Assembly: GCA_958510825.1 (NCBI GenBank)
Contig: OY294050.1
Coordinates: forward strand, 6,053,340-6,117,339
Length of the DNA: 64,000 bases
Direction: 5' to 3'
Source of the DNA: Brachypterus glaber
Lineage: Eukaryota; Arthropoda; Insecta; Coleoptera; Kateretidae
In this document: in pieces, positions 43,113 through 54,757 of the stretch
Layout: every line of letters begins with the position of its first letter
Position numbering within the stretch: the stretch's first letter is position 1
Program-made: the position numbers and the translations under genes
The notes under the pieces: generated by a model
Seen by the model: only the letters and a program-made list of their open reading frames with translations
Database searches by the model: none
What the model was told of the DNA's origin: nothing

Positions 43113-43505
43113 TAGGTCATAAAATATTGCCGTTTTTACGATTTTGAGCTCATTTAGACTTTTGGACTTTTTGGAGCGATTCTGCGTTCAGATTTGGATT
43201 CAGCAGACAAAACCTTTAGGAAGATATATATCACAATTTTGTTGGAAATCGAATTTATTTTTTGTAGAGCTGTGTAACACAACCAACCTGTGTTATAATT
43301 TATAACTCATAAAGTAATTTTTGTAAAACCAAGGTTCGTGATGTAAATATTTGATAGGATACGAAATGAAAGTCAAAGCTTAAAAATAGCTACTTAAACA
43401 GAAAATTTCAGTATTTAATTTTACCTGAACAAATAAAATGGTTCAGATTAAATTATTCGACTTATTTTACATTTTTATAATTTTTACTTTCGAGCGACCT
43501 CGGAT
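43113..43505. other. Stretch without recognised feature
   Basis: Nothing supported. Confidence 0.35.
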
Positions 43506-43508
43506 AGA

Positions 43509-43846
43509 TAATAGTTATTTATGGTACTAGTAGGTAAAGTAAGATATTGCCTATGAGAAAATTAACCTGCGAGGCGTCAGCCAAGCAGGTTAATTTTCGA
43601 GAGGGCAAAATCGGTTTACCCATGAGTGCCATACACGGTTTTATCCAATAAATAGCTTAGGAATTCATATTTATATTAAAAAATTTAATGACATTTACAA
43701 GAAAATAATTTGACAGTGACAGTTGAGTGGGTAAAATAAATAATTATCCACTCAATAAAGTAAAAGCCACGCGGAGGTTATTATTGAGTTTATCTATTTA
43801 AAATAAAGCTGGTAATTGTCTTATTATCTGTATGTATTGGATAAAA
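43509..43846 (-). mobile_element. Element A, copy 3 (inverted)
   Basis: Reverse complement of 36603-36945, full length, including the paired TTAACCTGCGAGGCGTCAGC/GCAGGTTAATT segment. Confidence 0.85.
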
Positions 43847-43883
43847 AGTTTTTCGGACTCTGATGTATTTGTACAATGTTTTC

Positions 43884-43942
43884 ATGTCCATCTATCCGTC
43901 CGTCTGTCCGTTCGTCCATCCGTCCGTCCTTCCATCCGTCGG
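43884..43942. repeat. (GTCC/ATCC)n microsatellite
   Basis: About fourteen tetranucleotide units of CCGT/CCAT type. The RLSVRPSVRPS frame over it is a repeat by-product. Confidence 0.95.
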
Positions 43943-45020
43943 TCTGCCCAGAGCAATAAATTAGATTGGGAGGAGCAGGTCATTCTTATCCGCTTGGTTT
44001 GGACTTTTACACTAAATGGTGTGTTATAGCAAGAAAAATTACCTATAGAATAAAGAAACTAAGGAAAACAAACCATTACTAGTAGTTAACAAGAACCATA
44101 TGATCACGGTTTTTCCTAGCAGCTATTAGCTGCTAACTGGACTTAAAGTTAAAGTTAATTTGACATCTTATTTTCCACCCGTCTAGAAAAGGTACCCGTT
44201 TCCCCGTTTCACATTTTTTATACTTGCAAAAAGTATCTAACACAGTATCACAAACACTTTATGTTAGAAATTTTTTTCTCTGTGTATTAGTCTGGGAAAT
44301 AGCTAAAATTATTAGCATTATTTCATTTGTAGACAGCTTCAAATTTAAAAACCAATTTTTCCTAAAATAAAACTGACAAAAAAGTAGCTTTTCAGATGAA
44401 CTTATACATCATTCTGGGGGTTAAATTTGCTCCAACCCCTTCCGATGATGGCAGTATTTCAAAGTGACCTAAAACATAAAATATCAAGGAGAAATATTTG
44501 ATAAAATATAATGCTACTTTCCTAAGAATTGGGTTAAATACTTACATATATAACACTCTCCGCAGAAAAAGCTTCGAAGGATATAACCTATATTTTTTAT
44601 TTCTTGAATTTTGGATAAAATGTACTACTATTAAAAGGGCTTTTCACAACCAAAGCTAACTCTTGTTAAAATTTAACAGCGATTAAATCAAACCTAGTTT
44701 CAAGATTTGTAATAAAATTTGTTTAGAAAATAATCTTAACACAAATCGCTCGTTTTAGGTATTTTTCCACCTAGACTACTAGAACATGGGATCTTAATTT
44801 TAACCACAGGGGTGGTAACCTAAAAAAAATTGCTGGATTTAATAGTTTTGTATTTTTTTTTGTATACGTAATAGTTTTTTATAAATAAAAAGAAGAAATA
44901 TAAAATTTAAGAAAATATGTCTTTTAATTGAAAGCAGTTCAAAAAACTTGAACTAAAAACTTATATTAATTAAACAACAATTTGAAACAAAAAAAAAAAC
45001 TATCTACAATTTAACCAGAA
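43943..45020. other. AT-rich stretch without recognised gene
   Basis: CGTCTAGAAAAGGTACCCG (44181-44199) is shared, inverted, with 47356-47376. No gene found. Confidence 0.4.
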
Positions 45021-45023
45021 AAA

Positions 45024-45074
45024 TTCAAAAGTCTTGGGATTTAACGGTTAAGTCCCGAGACTTTTGAATTAAAT
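45024..45074. repeat. Hairpin, AATTCAAAAGTCTTGGGA arms
   Basis: AATTCAAAAGTCTTGGGA pairs with TCCCGAGACTTTTGAATT. The inner TTTAACGGTTAAG is also near-symmetric. Confidence 0.85.
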
Positions 45075-45390
45075 TTTAACCTATGAAAAACGGAGCAATT
45101 GTTTGACGTGCTAGCTCCTTTAAAGCGAAATCTGAAAATAATGATGCAGCTGATTTAGAAGAAGGACTTGTTTACATCCGAACGGACGCAAAAGTCGTAA
45201 ATAAAATCACTGATAATATAAACAAACAGGTTTTATGGAGTTAGTTAACTTTAAAACTCTACCAGATTACTAATTACCAGAAATTGTCTTGAAATTATCT
45301 GGCCCCAAGCATTAATTGCATTAAAATTTTTACCACTAACAAAATATTACTTACCCTTAGCATATATACTTGTTACACGTATAAAAATAC

Positions 45391-45905
45391 TTTTTTCTTC
45401 AAGCGTACTAAAATGTTCATATTTTATAACTGAACACACTAGTTAGAAGTGATCTATTTTTTTACAGTAAAAAAATGTGTTCATTGTTGTACGCCGTAAA
45501 AAAAAAAGTTAGTTAGCAAAACCACCACTGGCGGCAGCACTCTTTGACTGATGACATCCATACTTCAAACTTGTTTGTTTATTATGTAAACATGTGGTTG
45601 ATTTGAGATTCTGTGCAAAAACCTTGTGTGAAATTGATTAAAAATGATTGAAGAAGAATATATGGTTTATACACCTACAAATCTCTCCGAAATTGCAAAT
45701 GCTACATTAGACAAGTTACCATCGAAATCGCGAAAAGTGTACGATTTAGCCTACGAAAAAAAATTAAAATCAGCTAAGGAAGGTTTAAGTTTATTTCTAA
45801 AGGGTTTTATTGACCTATTTTAATAAAAAAACATACTTTATTACTGAATAAATTAAATTCAAAAATTATTATTAAAAAATATATATAGGATGCTTGAAGA
45901 AAAAA
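45391..45905 (+). mobile_element. Element H, copy 1, TTTTTTCTTCAAGC ends
   Basis: TTTTTTCTTCAAGCGTAC at the left and inverted GATGCTTGAAGAAAAAA at the right bound the unit. It matches 46563-47063 and the inverse of 52688-53195 over its length, including CTGAACACACTAGTTAGAAG, TGTACGCCGTAAAAAAA, CAAAACCACCACTGGCGGCA and the small reading frame listed next. It looks like an internally deleted DNA transposon or a captured first exon. Confidence 0.85.
45644..45823 (+). CDS. 59-codon frame resembling N-terminus of insect tyrosine recombinase-like proteins
   Basis: Begins MIEEEYMVYTPTNLSEIANA, continues TLDKLPSKSRKVYDLAYEKK and ends at TAA (45821). The LPSKSRKVYDLAYEK part resembles the start of the helical core-binding domain in transposon-derived tyrosine recombinases (Crypton-like proteins) of insects. 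That match is from memory of the family, not from a search. The catalytic domain is absent. A possible splice donor (AAG|GTTTAAGT, about 45779-45789) lies where similarity would be expected to continue, so this may be a first exon whose later exons were lost. In the second copy the first ATG is ATT and GTG is followed by TAA. In the third copy TCG is followed by TAA. Only this copy is open, and expression is unknown. Confidence 0.4.
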   Translation: MIEEEYMVYTPTNLSEIANATLDKLPSKSRKVYDLAYEKKLKSAKEGLSLFLKGFIDLF

Positions 45906-46185
45906 TAGTATGTTCTCCTTGTGTTCAATATAATTTACGAGCCACTTGAACTGACTATCACGTACTTGTTTTTATTAATAATTTTTCTGTGTTTGTATAG
46001 CCTGTTATGCGGAAAGAAAGCTCAGACAAAAGAAGGAGGTATCACGGAACGGCCAGCGCACTCTCTTCTTTATGTCATAATCGTGCGTGCGTGCAAGTGA
46101 GACCCACAAACATTCTTTACATTCTTTCAATAGCACAGAACCATGTGTCCAAACAATAGTAAACTTTTACAGACAAAAAAAAGAA
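45906..46185. other. Stretch between H1 and a foldback
   Basis: 45955-45995 (CGTACTTGTTTTTATTAATA) is shared with 62768-62800. 46010-46110 is less AT-rich (GGAACGGCCAGCGCACTC, GTGCGTGCGTGC). No gene seen. Confidence 0.4.
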
Positions 46186-46329
46186 TACACGATTTTAACG
46201 GCAGTCATATTTAAAAGTCTTCTCTTTTTCTCTCCCTTGGGTTTCTTTATCGTTAAGTTAAAAAGAGAAAACTTTTAAATATGGCCGCCGTTTAATTTGT
46301 ATATTGTTTTTACTAACAAAAATCGTGTA
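46186..46329. mobile_element. Foldback element, TACACGATTTT ends
   Basis: TACACGATTTTAACGGCAGT and CATATTTAAAAGTCTTCTCT pair with the inverse at 46262-46329. The right arm has about 24 extra bases. AACGGC and GCCGTT sit inside the arms. Confidence 0.7.
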
Positions 46330-46562
46330 GTTTTATGATAATCACCCCCATAGTAAATTGAACTAGAAACGATTAAATAATAATAGATTTCGTCCAAATC
46401 GATTATAACTTATAATTTATAGGCAAAGTCTAATCAGTTTTGCTATTGACATGCTAAACAGATTTCCGATAGAATGTCTATATATATATTTATAAATACA
46501 GTTGTCGGGATTACCTGTAGACAACTTATAGAGATACTAAATAATTACTCAATAAAAAAAGC
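46330..46562. other. Stretch without recognised feature
   Basis: Nothing supported. Confidence 0.35.
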
Positions 46563-47190
46563 TTTTTTCTTCAAGCGTACTAAACTGTTCATATTTTATA
46601 ACTGAACACAGTAGTTAGAAGTGATCTATTTTTTACAGTTTATTGTTGTACGCCGTAAAAAAAAGTTATTTAGCAAAACTACCACTGGTGGCAGCACTCT
46701 TTGACTTTGATGACAACCATACTTGAACTTGTTTGTTTATTGTGGAAACAGGTGGTTGACTTGAGATTCTGTACAAAAACCTTGTGTGAAATTGATTAAA
46801 AATTATTGAAGAAGAATATATGGTTTATACACCTACAAATCTCTCCGAAATTGCAAATGCTACATTAGACAAGTTACCATCGAAATCGCGAAAAGTGTAA
46901 GATTTAGTCTACGAAAAAAATTTAAAATGAGCTAAGGAAGGTTTAAGTTTATTTCGAAAGGCTTTTATTTGCTATTTTAATAAAAAACATACTTTATTAC
47001 TAAATAAATTAAATTGAAAAATTAATATTTAAAAATATATATATAGGATACTTGAAGAAAAAATAGTATGTTTCACTCAGAAGAAAAGTGCTGTTTTTTA
47101 TTCGTCTGTAGTTTCCGGACTCCGCTTCGCGTCGTCCATAAATTCTACAGACTAGTAAAAAAAGCTTCACTTTTCCTCTTAGTAAAAAAA
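46563..47190 (+). mobile_element. Element H copy 2 plus adjacent palindrome
   Basis: 46563-47063 repeats H1, with the small frame broken. 47071-47190 is a foldback: TTTCACTCAGAAGAAAAGTG and TCTGTAG pair with CTACAGA and the CTTCACTTTTCCTCTTAG end. The foldback is also attached to copy 3 (52545-52687) but not to copy 1. Confidence 0.85.
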
Positions 47191-48050
47191 TATACTATTT
47201 TTTCTATTTACCTTAAAAAAGATAATTTATTCAAATTTCTTCTAACCACATAACTTAAAATAAAACTCATAGAAAAAGTAAGCTGTACATTGTACAGTGT
47301 ACAACATGTCTAAAGTAACATAACAAAAGAAAAAAAAAATAAACCAGCTGGAATGGGTACCCTTTCTAGACGGGCGGCAAAATGACAAGTTTCTTGTCTC
47401 TGTCCCTAGGATATTATCAGGAAATTTCTTGTTTGTATTTTTCACCAATGAGTCACTTTCCTAGATTTTTGGACCATTTCCTTTAGTTTTTTTTCCTAGC
47501 TTTATCGGATTGTTTGTTTGGCCTCGCCATTAACAAATAGAAATTAAGCTAAAACATTATAATATACCAAAATGTCACGCTTTTTTGCGATCATCAGTGA
47601 GCTTTTTGGTATGGCAAAAAAGCATGAAATAGGAGCCATATGACATATTGGTAAGGATTTTCTCATTGATTGTGAAAATTCTGTAGTAGAGCAGTGCAAT
47701 TTCTTTATAGATTAAAATATACATTCCATAGAAAAATTTTAGTCTGAGATTGTTATTGAAACAAACGAAGGGCTTTAAAGGTTTCAGAAATATCATTTTA
47801 AACCTTATTTAATAAAATTGTATCATTTTAGAAAACAGAATTATACGTTTTATTTTTTAGCAGTAAATTTTTCTGTTCTTGATGCCTGTGACCTGGTAAA
47901 TAATTAGTTGCAGCAGTTTATCTTAATGCAAACAGTAATTAACTTGTTTCCGTCAAAACTTTCCACTCAGACTTTTTAATCTCCGCGTCTGATATTTTAT
48001 TTATTGGATACACGCGACGCGACGGGTATTCACAAAGTTGTACATTTAAA
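47191..48050. other. AT-rich stretch without recognised gene
   Basis: Minus frames at 47242-47448 and 47575-47796 show no known domain. No shared repeat apart from the AGGGTACCC segment noted earlier. Confidence 0.4.
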
Positions 48051-48109
48051 AAAAAAAGTTAAGTTTTAAACTTAGAATATGGACCTGAAGTCAATTTTGT
48101 AAGGCTTTG

Positions 48110-48650
48110 GTAAGATACTGTCGACAGATTCTTGCTCAAGAATTTTCAAACAATTGCTACAGATACTTCGTTAATATTCTTAGACAAGTCTTGAGCAAGA
48201 ATGTAGCAAGAAAAATTGACAAGAAAAAAAAAGTGATCTCTATCATGATCAAATCATACTTGTTAGAGTAGGTCAAGATTCTTGACTAAGAATTGTCAAA
48301 TAATTACTAGAGATACTTCGTCAAGATTCTTCGACAAGTCTTGAGCAAGAATGTAGCAATAAAAATTGACAAGAAATCGAAAAGCGATCTCTATCATGAT
48401 CAAATCGTACTTGTTAGAGTAGGTCAAGATTCTTGACCAAGAATCTTGTCAAATCGCTTGTCAAATTGCTTGCTACAGACTTGACGAACAGACTTGAAAA
48501 GTATTGCTAAACGCTCTGCTTCCAGAATCTTGGTAAAGTCTTGCTCAAGTCTGGATACAGAATCTTAATTAATTATCTTGCTCAAGAATTGTCCAATTCT
48601 TTACAAAGAACTTTGTCAAGTACTCTGGTCAAGAAACTTGTCCAAGTTCA
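48110..48650. repeat. Tandem repeat rich in CAAG/CTTG dyads
   Basis: GACAAGTCTTGAGCAAGAAT starts at 48183 and 48333, and the GATCTCTATCATGATCAAAT block at 48235 and 48386, giving a period of about 150 with about 2.3 units. Throughout, and on to 48650, short dyads such as ATTCTTGACCAAGAAT, CTTGCTCAAG and ACTTGTCCAAGT recur. Confidence 0.85.
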
Positions 48651-49510
48651 ATGTTACTAGGGATGCTTGACTATATTATAAGTTGTCCTACACTTTTGTA
48701 GAATTACATGGATTTCTATTTTTTTTTTCATTAATTGCCACTACTCAAAAGAAGAAAAAACTTTTTACCTGTATATACCAACCCTATTGAAAATGACGGG
48801 TCTGGGCAGGTGAATTTCATTAAGATTAAGATTAAAAAACTTCCCCTTCTTAAAATTTGATTAAAAATAAAAGATTTTTAATTTTTCTTAAACAGTAAAA
48901 TAACTGCACTAATAGTTGATTTTAAACAGTAATATAGGATGGTTATAAAAAGTACGGGGTTGGGTCGGTCCATTAAATGTAAAAGATAAAAAAGAAAAAA
49001 GGTAGGAGAAAAAGAAGAATTTATTTTTTAAAATACGAGGTTTTCGAAGTCGATATGTAACATGTAATTTCATGAAAAGTGGAGGCAGCTATTTTAAATT
49101 AAAGCACAGAAATTTTAATCTATATCCAAACTTTTATTATCTTTTAAAATTTCATATTAAAAAAAAAATCTAAAATGCCCAATCTAATACAGTCCTATTT
49201 ATTTTTACTTTATTATTTTCCTGAAAAAAAAAATAATTAACCTTTTACTTACTTTACCTTTAATTAATTACTCTGTAATTGATTTAAAGCTATTTTGTCA
49301 CTTCAAAAGGCAAAAAAGAACTTTAATCTACTCTTTTGCTTGTAGAAAGAATTTTTCTTTGTATAATTAAAAGAAAAAGCAGTAAAATTTTTAATGCTTT
49401 GAGTTCATAGTAAAATAAAAAAACAGATCTTTCCTAGAAACTAATCAAAGTAAAGAAACTACATCAAGTTTTTGTCGTAAAACTAAAATTTTAAGTTTTC
49501 TGTATCACAC
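48651..49510. other. AT-rich stretch without recognised gene
   Basis: Nothing supported. Confidence 0.4.
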
Positions 49511-49516
49511 TATATA

Positions 49517-49881
49517 CCGAGTGAGTTTTATTTATGTCCACCACCAAAATTAAGATTAATCTTCATTCGATAAAAACCAAACTTTGGTGATTAACATAAT
49601 TTTATATTGGCTATAAAATGGCGAAATTATTTTATTTTGTTTCCCTTCTGGTTTCGCCGGGAGTGGAATAAATATGTTTTTTTTTTAATGAAACGCCCTG
49701 TATTTTTTTTTTTTCATTTTTGAACTCAGCCGACAATTCTATGTACAAAAAACTGATTGTTTTTTATACAAAGAATACAATAATAATAATAATAAAATGA
49801 ATAAATCCACCATTTTATAGAAAATGTAAAATTATATAAATTATCCAGTTTTTGGGGTGGACATAAATAAAACTCACCCGG
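49517..49881. mobile_element. Family C element, copy 2 (TA target site)
   Basis: CCGAGTGAGTTTTATTTATG at the left and inverted CATAAATAAAACTCACCCGG at the right, flanked by TA on both sides (49515-49516 and 49882-49883). Longer interior than copy 1, with a GCCCTGTATTTT word near 49692 that may be the end of a nested element. Confidence 0.8.
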
Positions 49882-49884
49882 TAA

Positions 49885-50445
49885 AAACATGATCTAAAAT
49901 TTATTCGTTTTTACCCATCTATAGCAACGCGAAAAAAGGGGTTATGTTTTTTACGTGTATTTATGAATGCATGTTTGTTTGTTCCCCCCCAGAGCCTAAA
50001 CCACTTGGCCGCTTTTAACTATAACGATATCTTAACTCATTCAAAAGTTAAGGGGGGGGGTGATTTTGCAATTAATAAAAATCAACCTGTATTAATCATA
50101 AATCCTGTAATATTTGCCAAATTTCAGTAGGTAAGCAATTTATTGTCCTAAAAACATAAATAAAAAAAGTTCAATATCGAATGTTTGACTTTAAGCCGTA
50201 AATTCTAGTATCCGAACATATATTTTTATTTGTCCTATCTATAAAGATACATAGATTTGTTTATTTTGACTGACACTAAAAAAAGTACCTAAAAATACCT
50301 CTGCTGACAAAAAACAAAGGTTTCGCCTAAATATTTGTTATGTTATACACTGAAAAAAGATTCTTTAACAAATTAATATTGCATTTTTATAAACCAATAC
50401 TTGAAGAGGTTATATTAATTTTTAGGTTTAAGTTAAAGTTTAGAT
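49885..50445. other. Stretch with G fragment
   Basis: 50020-50065 (ACGATATCTTAACTCATTCA, AAAGTTAAGGGGGGGG) is the outer end of element G. The remainder is featureless. Confidence 0.5.
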
Positions 50446-50448
50446 TAA

Positions 50449-50980
50449 TAGTATATTAAAGTACTAGTTTTATAACATACGTTTTAAGCGCAAGAGTACA
50501 AGTTTAGAAAACGAGCCGATTGCGGCGAGTTTTCTAAAGTACTAGTGGGCTAAAAACGTGTTATGAAACGAGTGCTTTATACAATTTTTCTATTTTGCTC
50601 TAAATTTAAAAAAACTTACATTTAAATTGATGACTGATTTAGGGATTTTTGTTTTGGATTGGCATAAAAGTTTACACCATGTTTAAAATTCTAAGAACAA
50701 ATGATATTTTGATATATTTTATAGTCATCTCTTCTCTTTTTTACTGCAATTAACCAAGCCACAATTTTAACATGGTAAAAATAACCTAAACACAAAATTT
50801 TGTAGAAAATTCAACTTTAAAGCGACATTGACATTTGCACGGAAAACGTCAAGCGATAGGCTAGGTCGGTTGCCAACCCAAAAGAACAAAAAGTACAGAC
50901 CTCTTATGGGCCTATAAGAACACGCAAAATGCTTGTGATTATGAGCTTATAAGAGTCGCAAAATAGAAAAAGTTTATAAA
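50449..50980 (-). mobile_element. Element B, full inverted copy
   Basis: Reverse complement of 18083-18605: palindromic module 50455-50585, then TTTCTATTTTGCTCT, TTGGATTGGCATAAAAG, ACCAAGCCACAATTTTAACA, TTGCCAACCCAAAAGAAC, CGCAAAATAGAAAAAGT. The frame corresponding to the 87-codon one has a TAA. Confidence 0.9.
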
Positions 50981-51480
50981 GTTTAGGCTAAAGTTTGCTT
51001 GGGTTAAACAATTTTTTAAGTAATGATTGCTATACGGTTTTTACATGTAAGAATGTGACTTAATTTGCATGAGCAAATGTTTAGCACAAGCGTAGCTGCG
51101 AGTGAGTGCAGAAAGGTCGCGAATGAAAAAATATACTTTTCGACAAGTTATGTACACTGTTTTTTCCAAGATCCCATCAAAAATAAAATTATTTAAAATA
51201 AATATTATTTCCTGTAAATAATGATAATAAAATTATTATTATTTAAAACTATTGGTTAAATAAAAATTAAGTAACTATTAAAAAAATATCAGTACTTAAC
51301 AGAAAAAAAAATTACCTGCATTTTTGTTTAAATTCCTGATTTTTTTGCGTCAACCTTGATACATTAATTTATGTTTACCTTGGTCTCTTTTGTTTGTTTT
51401 CTTAGATTATACTTTGAGAGTTAAAATTAGTTTTTTTTTTCAGTTAAATTGTTGCTATCTCATCAAAATTAAAACAATTC
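50981..51480. other. AT-rich stretch, nothing recognised
   Basis: No supported feature. Confidence 0.4.
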
Positions 51481-51485
51481 ATAAT

Positions 51486-51856
51486 GGAGCTCTGTACAAC
51501 TAGAATTATGAAACAAAAGATGTCTACCCTATCTCTATCTCATTTGTGCTACACTTTCCAGCCAACCAAATAAATACTGTATTTGTTTTTCATACAACAA
51601 ATACAGTATTTATTTGGTTGGCCGGAAAGTGTAGCACTGAGCGGTACGAACGAACATAGCTAATGTAAATCTGTAGAATAAGATAATTCTACTAAAATTT
51701 AGATGGCGCCAGTAATTTCTTTAATAAAAATTAAATTGTTCAACAAAGAACAAATACAGAATTTGTTTGGTTGGGTGGAAGTGGGAGTGTATGTATGTCT
51801 TCTATCCTTTTTGGGTAGAACTTTTGTCCCTGTCTAATCTAACGGGAGAAATTGCT
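51486..51856 (+). mobile_element. Element K, copy 1
   Basis: From GGAGCTCTGTACAACTAG to GGGAGAAATTGC, matching the inverse of 58634-59040. AT flanks both ends. It contains a perfect palindrome (51552-51634 region): ACTTTCCAGCCAACCAAATA and AATACTGTATTTGTT pair with the inverse around TTTCATAC. GATGGCGCCAG and TTTGTTTGGTTGGG lie downstream. No coding sequence. Confidence 0.85.
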
Positions 51857-52087
51857 ATTCAGAATCATCGTAAGTGGAAAAATATATATCAAGATGCATA
51901 AGAATGTAATGGAAAAACGTCTAATAAAATGGTAAATATTTTGAAAAAAAAAATCATAGGAGCTTTGCTCCCCATATTTATGATTTTATTTTGCACGCGT
52001 GTAAAATTTGTTATTTTCATAGATGATCGTAGAAAAATTAATTTTTTGTTAATGATTACTTGATATTTTAATCGTTACTATGGTTCT
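51857..52087. other. Stretch without recognised feature
   Basis: Nothing supported. Confidence 0.35.
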
Positions 52088-52226
52088 GTAAATTAAAAAT
52101 CGCACAGTGAATATTTTCAAAATAGATTAGAATATATGCGAATATATGCGAATATACTGCGTAGTTTATTTTATAAAACATAACTATTTATTTTTATAAA
52201 ACATAACTGTGCGATTTTTAATTTAC
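52088..52226. mobile_element. Short TIR element, GTAAATTAAAAATCGCACAG ends
   Basis: A 21-base perfect inverted repeat (52088-52108 and 52206-52226). The interior has ATATGCGAATATATGCGAAT and TTATAAAACATAACT duplications. Confidence 0.75.
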
Positions 52227-52540
52227 TATCTTGCTTGACGAAACAGACCATAAATTAAAATACACACTATTTTGCGTGTATATCTAAATTGTAACTGGCA
52301 AATAAGAACTTCTTCAAGTAGACATTCACAATTAATTATAAGATAAATTTTCTCAATGGTGTGTTCGAAAGTAAAAAGTTTCTGTTTAACTCACCCTCGC
52401 TTGCAATAAAAATAAATCTCAGTGCCCATCGCCTTAACCAAAGCAAACTTGCTAAAATCGAACAACAAGATTGATGAGTGTAATTTAACAGTGTGAAGAT
52501 ACCTTTACTAGACGCATATCGACCTGTAAATTTCAAAACA
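52227..52540. other. Stretch without recognised gene
   Basis: A 66-codon minus frame (52336-52536) has no known domain. Confidence 0.35.
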
Positions 52541-52544
52541 TCCT

Positions 52545-53195
52545 ATCTCAAAAATAGTACATTGCTTTACTAAGAGGAAAAGTGAAGCTTTTTTTACTAG
52601 TCTGTAGAATTTACGAACGACGCGAAACGGAGTCCGGAAACTACAGACGATTAAAAAAAGCACTTTTCCTCTGAATGAAACATACAATTTTTTCTTCAAG
52701 CATCCTATATATTTTTTTTAAATATTAATTTTTGAATTTAATTTATTCAGTAATAAAGTATGTTTTTTTGAATTAAAATATGCCAATAAAACCCTTTCGA
52801 AATAAACTTAAACCTTTGTAAGCTCATTTTAAATTTTTTCGTAGGCTAAATCGTACACTTTTTACGATTTCGATGGTAAGTTGTCTAATGTAGCATTTGC
52901 AATTTCGGAGAGATTTGTAGGTGTATAAACCATATATTCTTCTTCAATCATTTTTAATCAATTTCACACAAGGTTTTTGCACAGAATCTCGAGTCAGCCA
53001 CCTGTTTACATAATAAACAAACAAGTTTGAAGTATTGCTGTCATCAAAGTCAAAGAGTGCTGCCGTCAGTGGTGGTTTTGCTAACTAACTTTTTTTACGG
53101 CGTACAACAATGAATTTATTTTTTTACTGTAAAAAAATAGATCACTTCTTACTAGTGTGCTCAGTTATAAAATATGGACTTTTTAGTAAGCAGGA
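52545..53195 (-). mobile_element. Element H copy 3 (inverted) plus palindrome
   Basis: The foldback 52555-52680 is followed by TTTTTTCTTCAAGCATCC and the inverse of H1. The small frame (about 52950 down to 52790) is broken by TAA. The outer end near 53190 is diverged. Confidence 0.85.
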
Positions 53196-53237
53196 ACTTT
53201 TTTATAATTATTTCAAGTATTAAGCTTTATGTATATA

Positions 53238-53971
53238 CAGCCTGTTCCAGAACTCGCGTACCGAAATTTAAGAGGTGATTCTACATCCAAAAATATGAAA
53301 AAAAGTTTCTATAAAGGTTGGTCCGGAAATGAGCCCTAAGGGAGCTACGGCCCTTCGAAGATGACGTATTGAATGGGGAACAAAAAAAATCACCAATAAA
53401 ATTTTAATGCTGCAGGATGATTCTTCATTTAAAACTGAGCAAAAAAGTATTATACACCAAAACACCTAAATTTAATATTAAAGGAGTAATAGCCTTTTAA
53501 AAAGTAACGTTTTTGGTGGCACAAAATGTTACTTCCTCTTAATTGCATTTTTTTTTTGATAACGGTTGCTCCTACAGTGTTACACTATATGATATTTTAT
53601 ATGTATTTTTACTCTAGAAATCTATATTTTTTACAACAAATCCAAAAAACATACACATAGAAAAGTTTGGGGCAAAAATGTTTTAAGCCTCATATATTTT
53701 GTCCGTCTGGGCACGCCTCTGGATAAATTAAAAAAAATAATTAACATAAACTTATTGCCCTTATTAATACTGGTATACATGCAAAAGCTCGCCGCTCTAG
53801 CTTAAACGGTACCCGCGTTATTAATTAAAAACCTTATTTTTATTACAATTTTAAAGGGCCCTAGATCCCTTAGGGCTCATTTCCGGACCAACCTTTATAG
53901 GAACTTTTTTTATATTTTTGGATCTAGAATCACGTCTTAAATTTTGGCATGCCAGTTATGGATCACCCTGT
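53238..53971. mobile_element. Element of the N type, foldback with TA target
   Basis: CAGCCTGTTCCAGAACTCGC at the left and inverted ATGGATCACCCTG at the right, with TA outside both. Arms pair over at least 120 bases: CCAAAAATATGAAAAAAAGT, TATAAAGGTTGGTCCGGAAA and GAGCCCTAAGGGAGCTACGG. The layout is as in 21782-22950 but the sequence is clearly diverged, so it is a separate subfamily. Confidence 0.85.
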
Positions 53972-54757
53972 ATATAGTATACTATTAATTGTAAAAGTAT
54001 CGCACGCTAAGTAACAATTAAATATAATTATTTAGCTGCATTTAAGAATTTATGAATTCGTTGTAATTAAAATTGATTTAAATCGTGCATAAAAAAGTAA
54101 TTAGGTGCGTATTTTTCTTTTATTACCTTTTGATTATAAATAAATTTTCAACTAAGGTATATTAAAAATCTATAAATTATAATTAATAATTATTACTAAA
54201 CTATACGTTGCCAGTACAAATTATGAATAAATAAAAAACAAAAGTTTTGGGTTAATTTTGGCACTTTTTATTCGTCACTTCTCGGTACACTTTAAGTTTC
54301 ATCATATATTATTACTTTCTCAAAAGCTAAAATAAAACCGGATAATTTAGTTATATAGAAAATACAAATTTTTGTTTAAAAAATTAGTGAACCTAACCTC
54401 AAAAACTTACCAGCTAATTTGTGAACATTCTATATTTTCCGAACATACCATTTAAACTGCTTTTTATTTTCTACCTACGCAAATCTTTCAAAAGTTTCGC
54501 TGATCCTACCGTATCGATTACGGAAGCCTCTTGTATGCAAATTTTCTTTCTCCATTTAAGCTTCATGAACAAAATTAAAAAATCTGACATAAAAAAGCGA
54601 TCAGTTCATAGTCAAAGAGCTGGTGACCATTTTTATTTTATTATTTTCTCCCGGCTGTATTATATATAACGCTACCGTTACAAAACAGTGTCATAACAGA
54701 AAATTCTGAATGTGTTTTCAGCGCATTATCACTCATATTGAGATCTACCGATCTGTT
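53972..54757. other. AT-rich stretch without recognised gene
   Basis: An 82-codon frame (54421-54669) has no known domain. Confidence 0.4.

Noticed and set aside
43832..44029. Frame with SVRPSVRPS repeats
   Set aside because: By-product of the GTCC/ATCC microsatellite.
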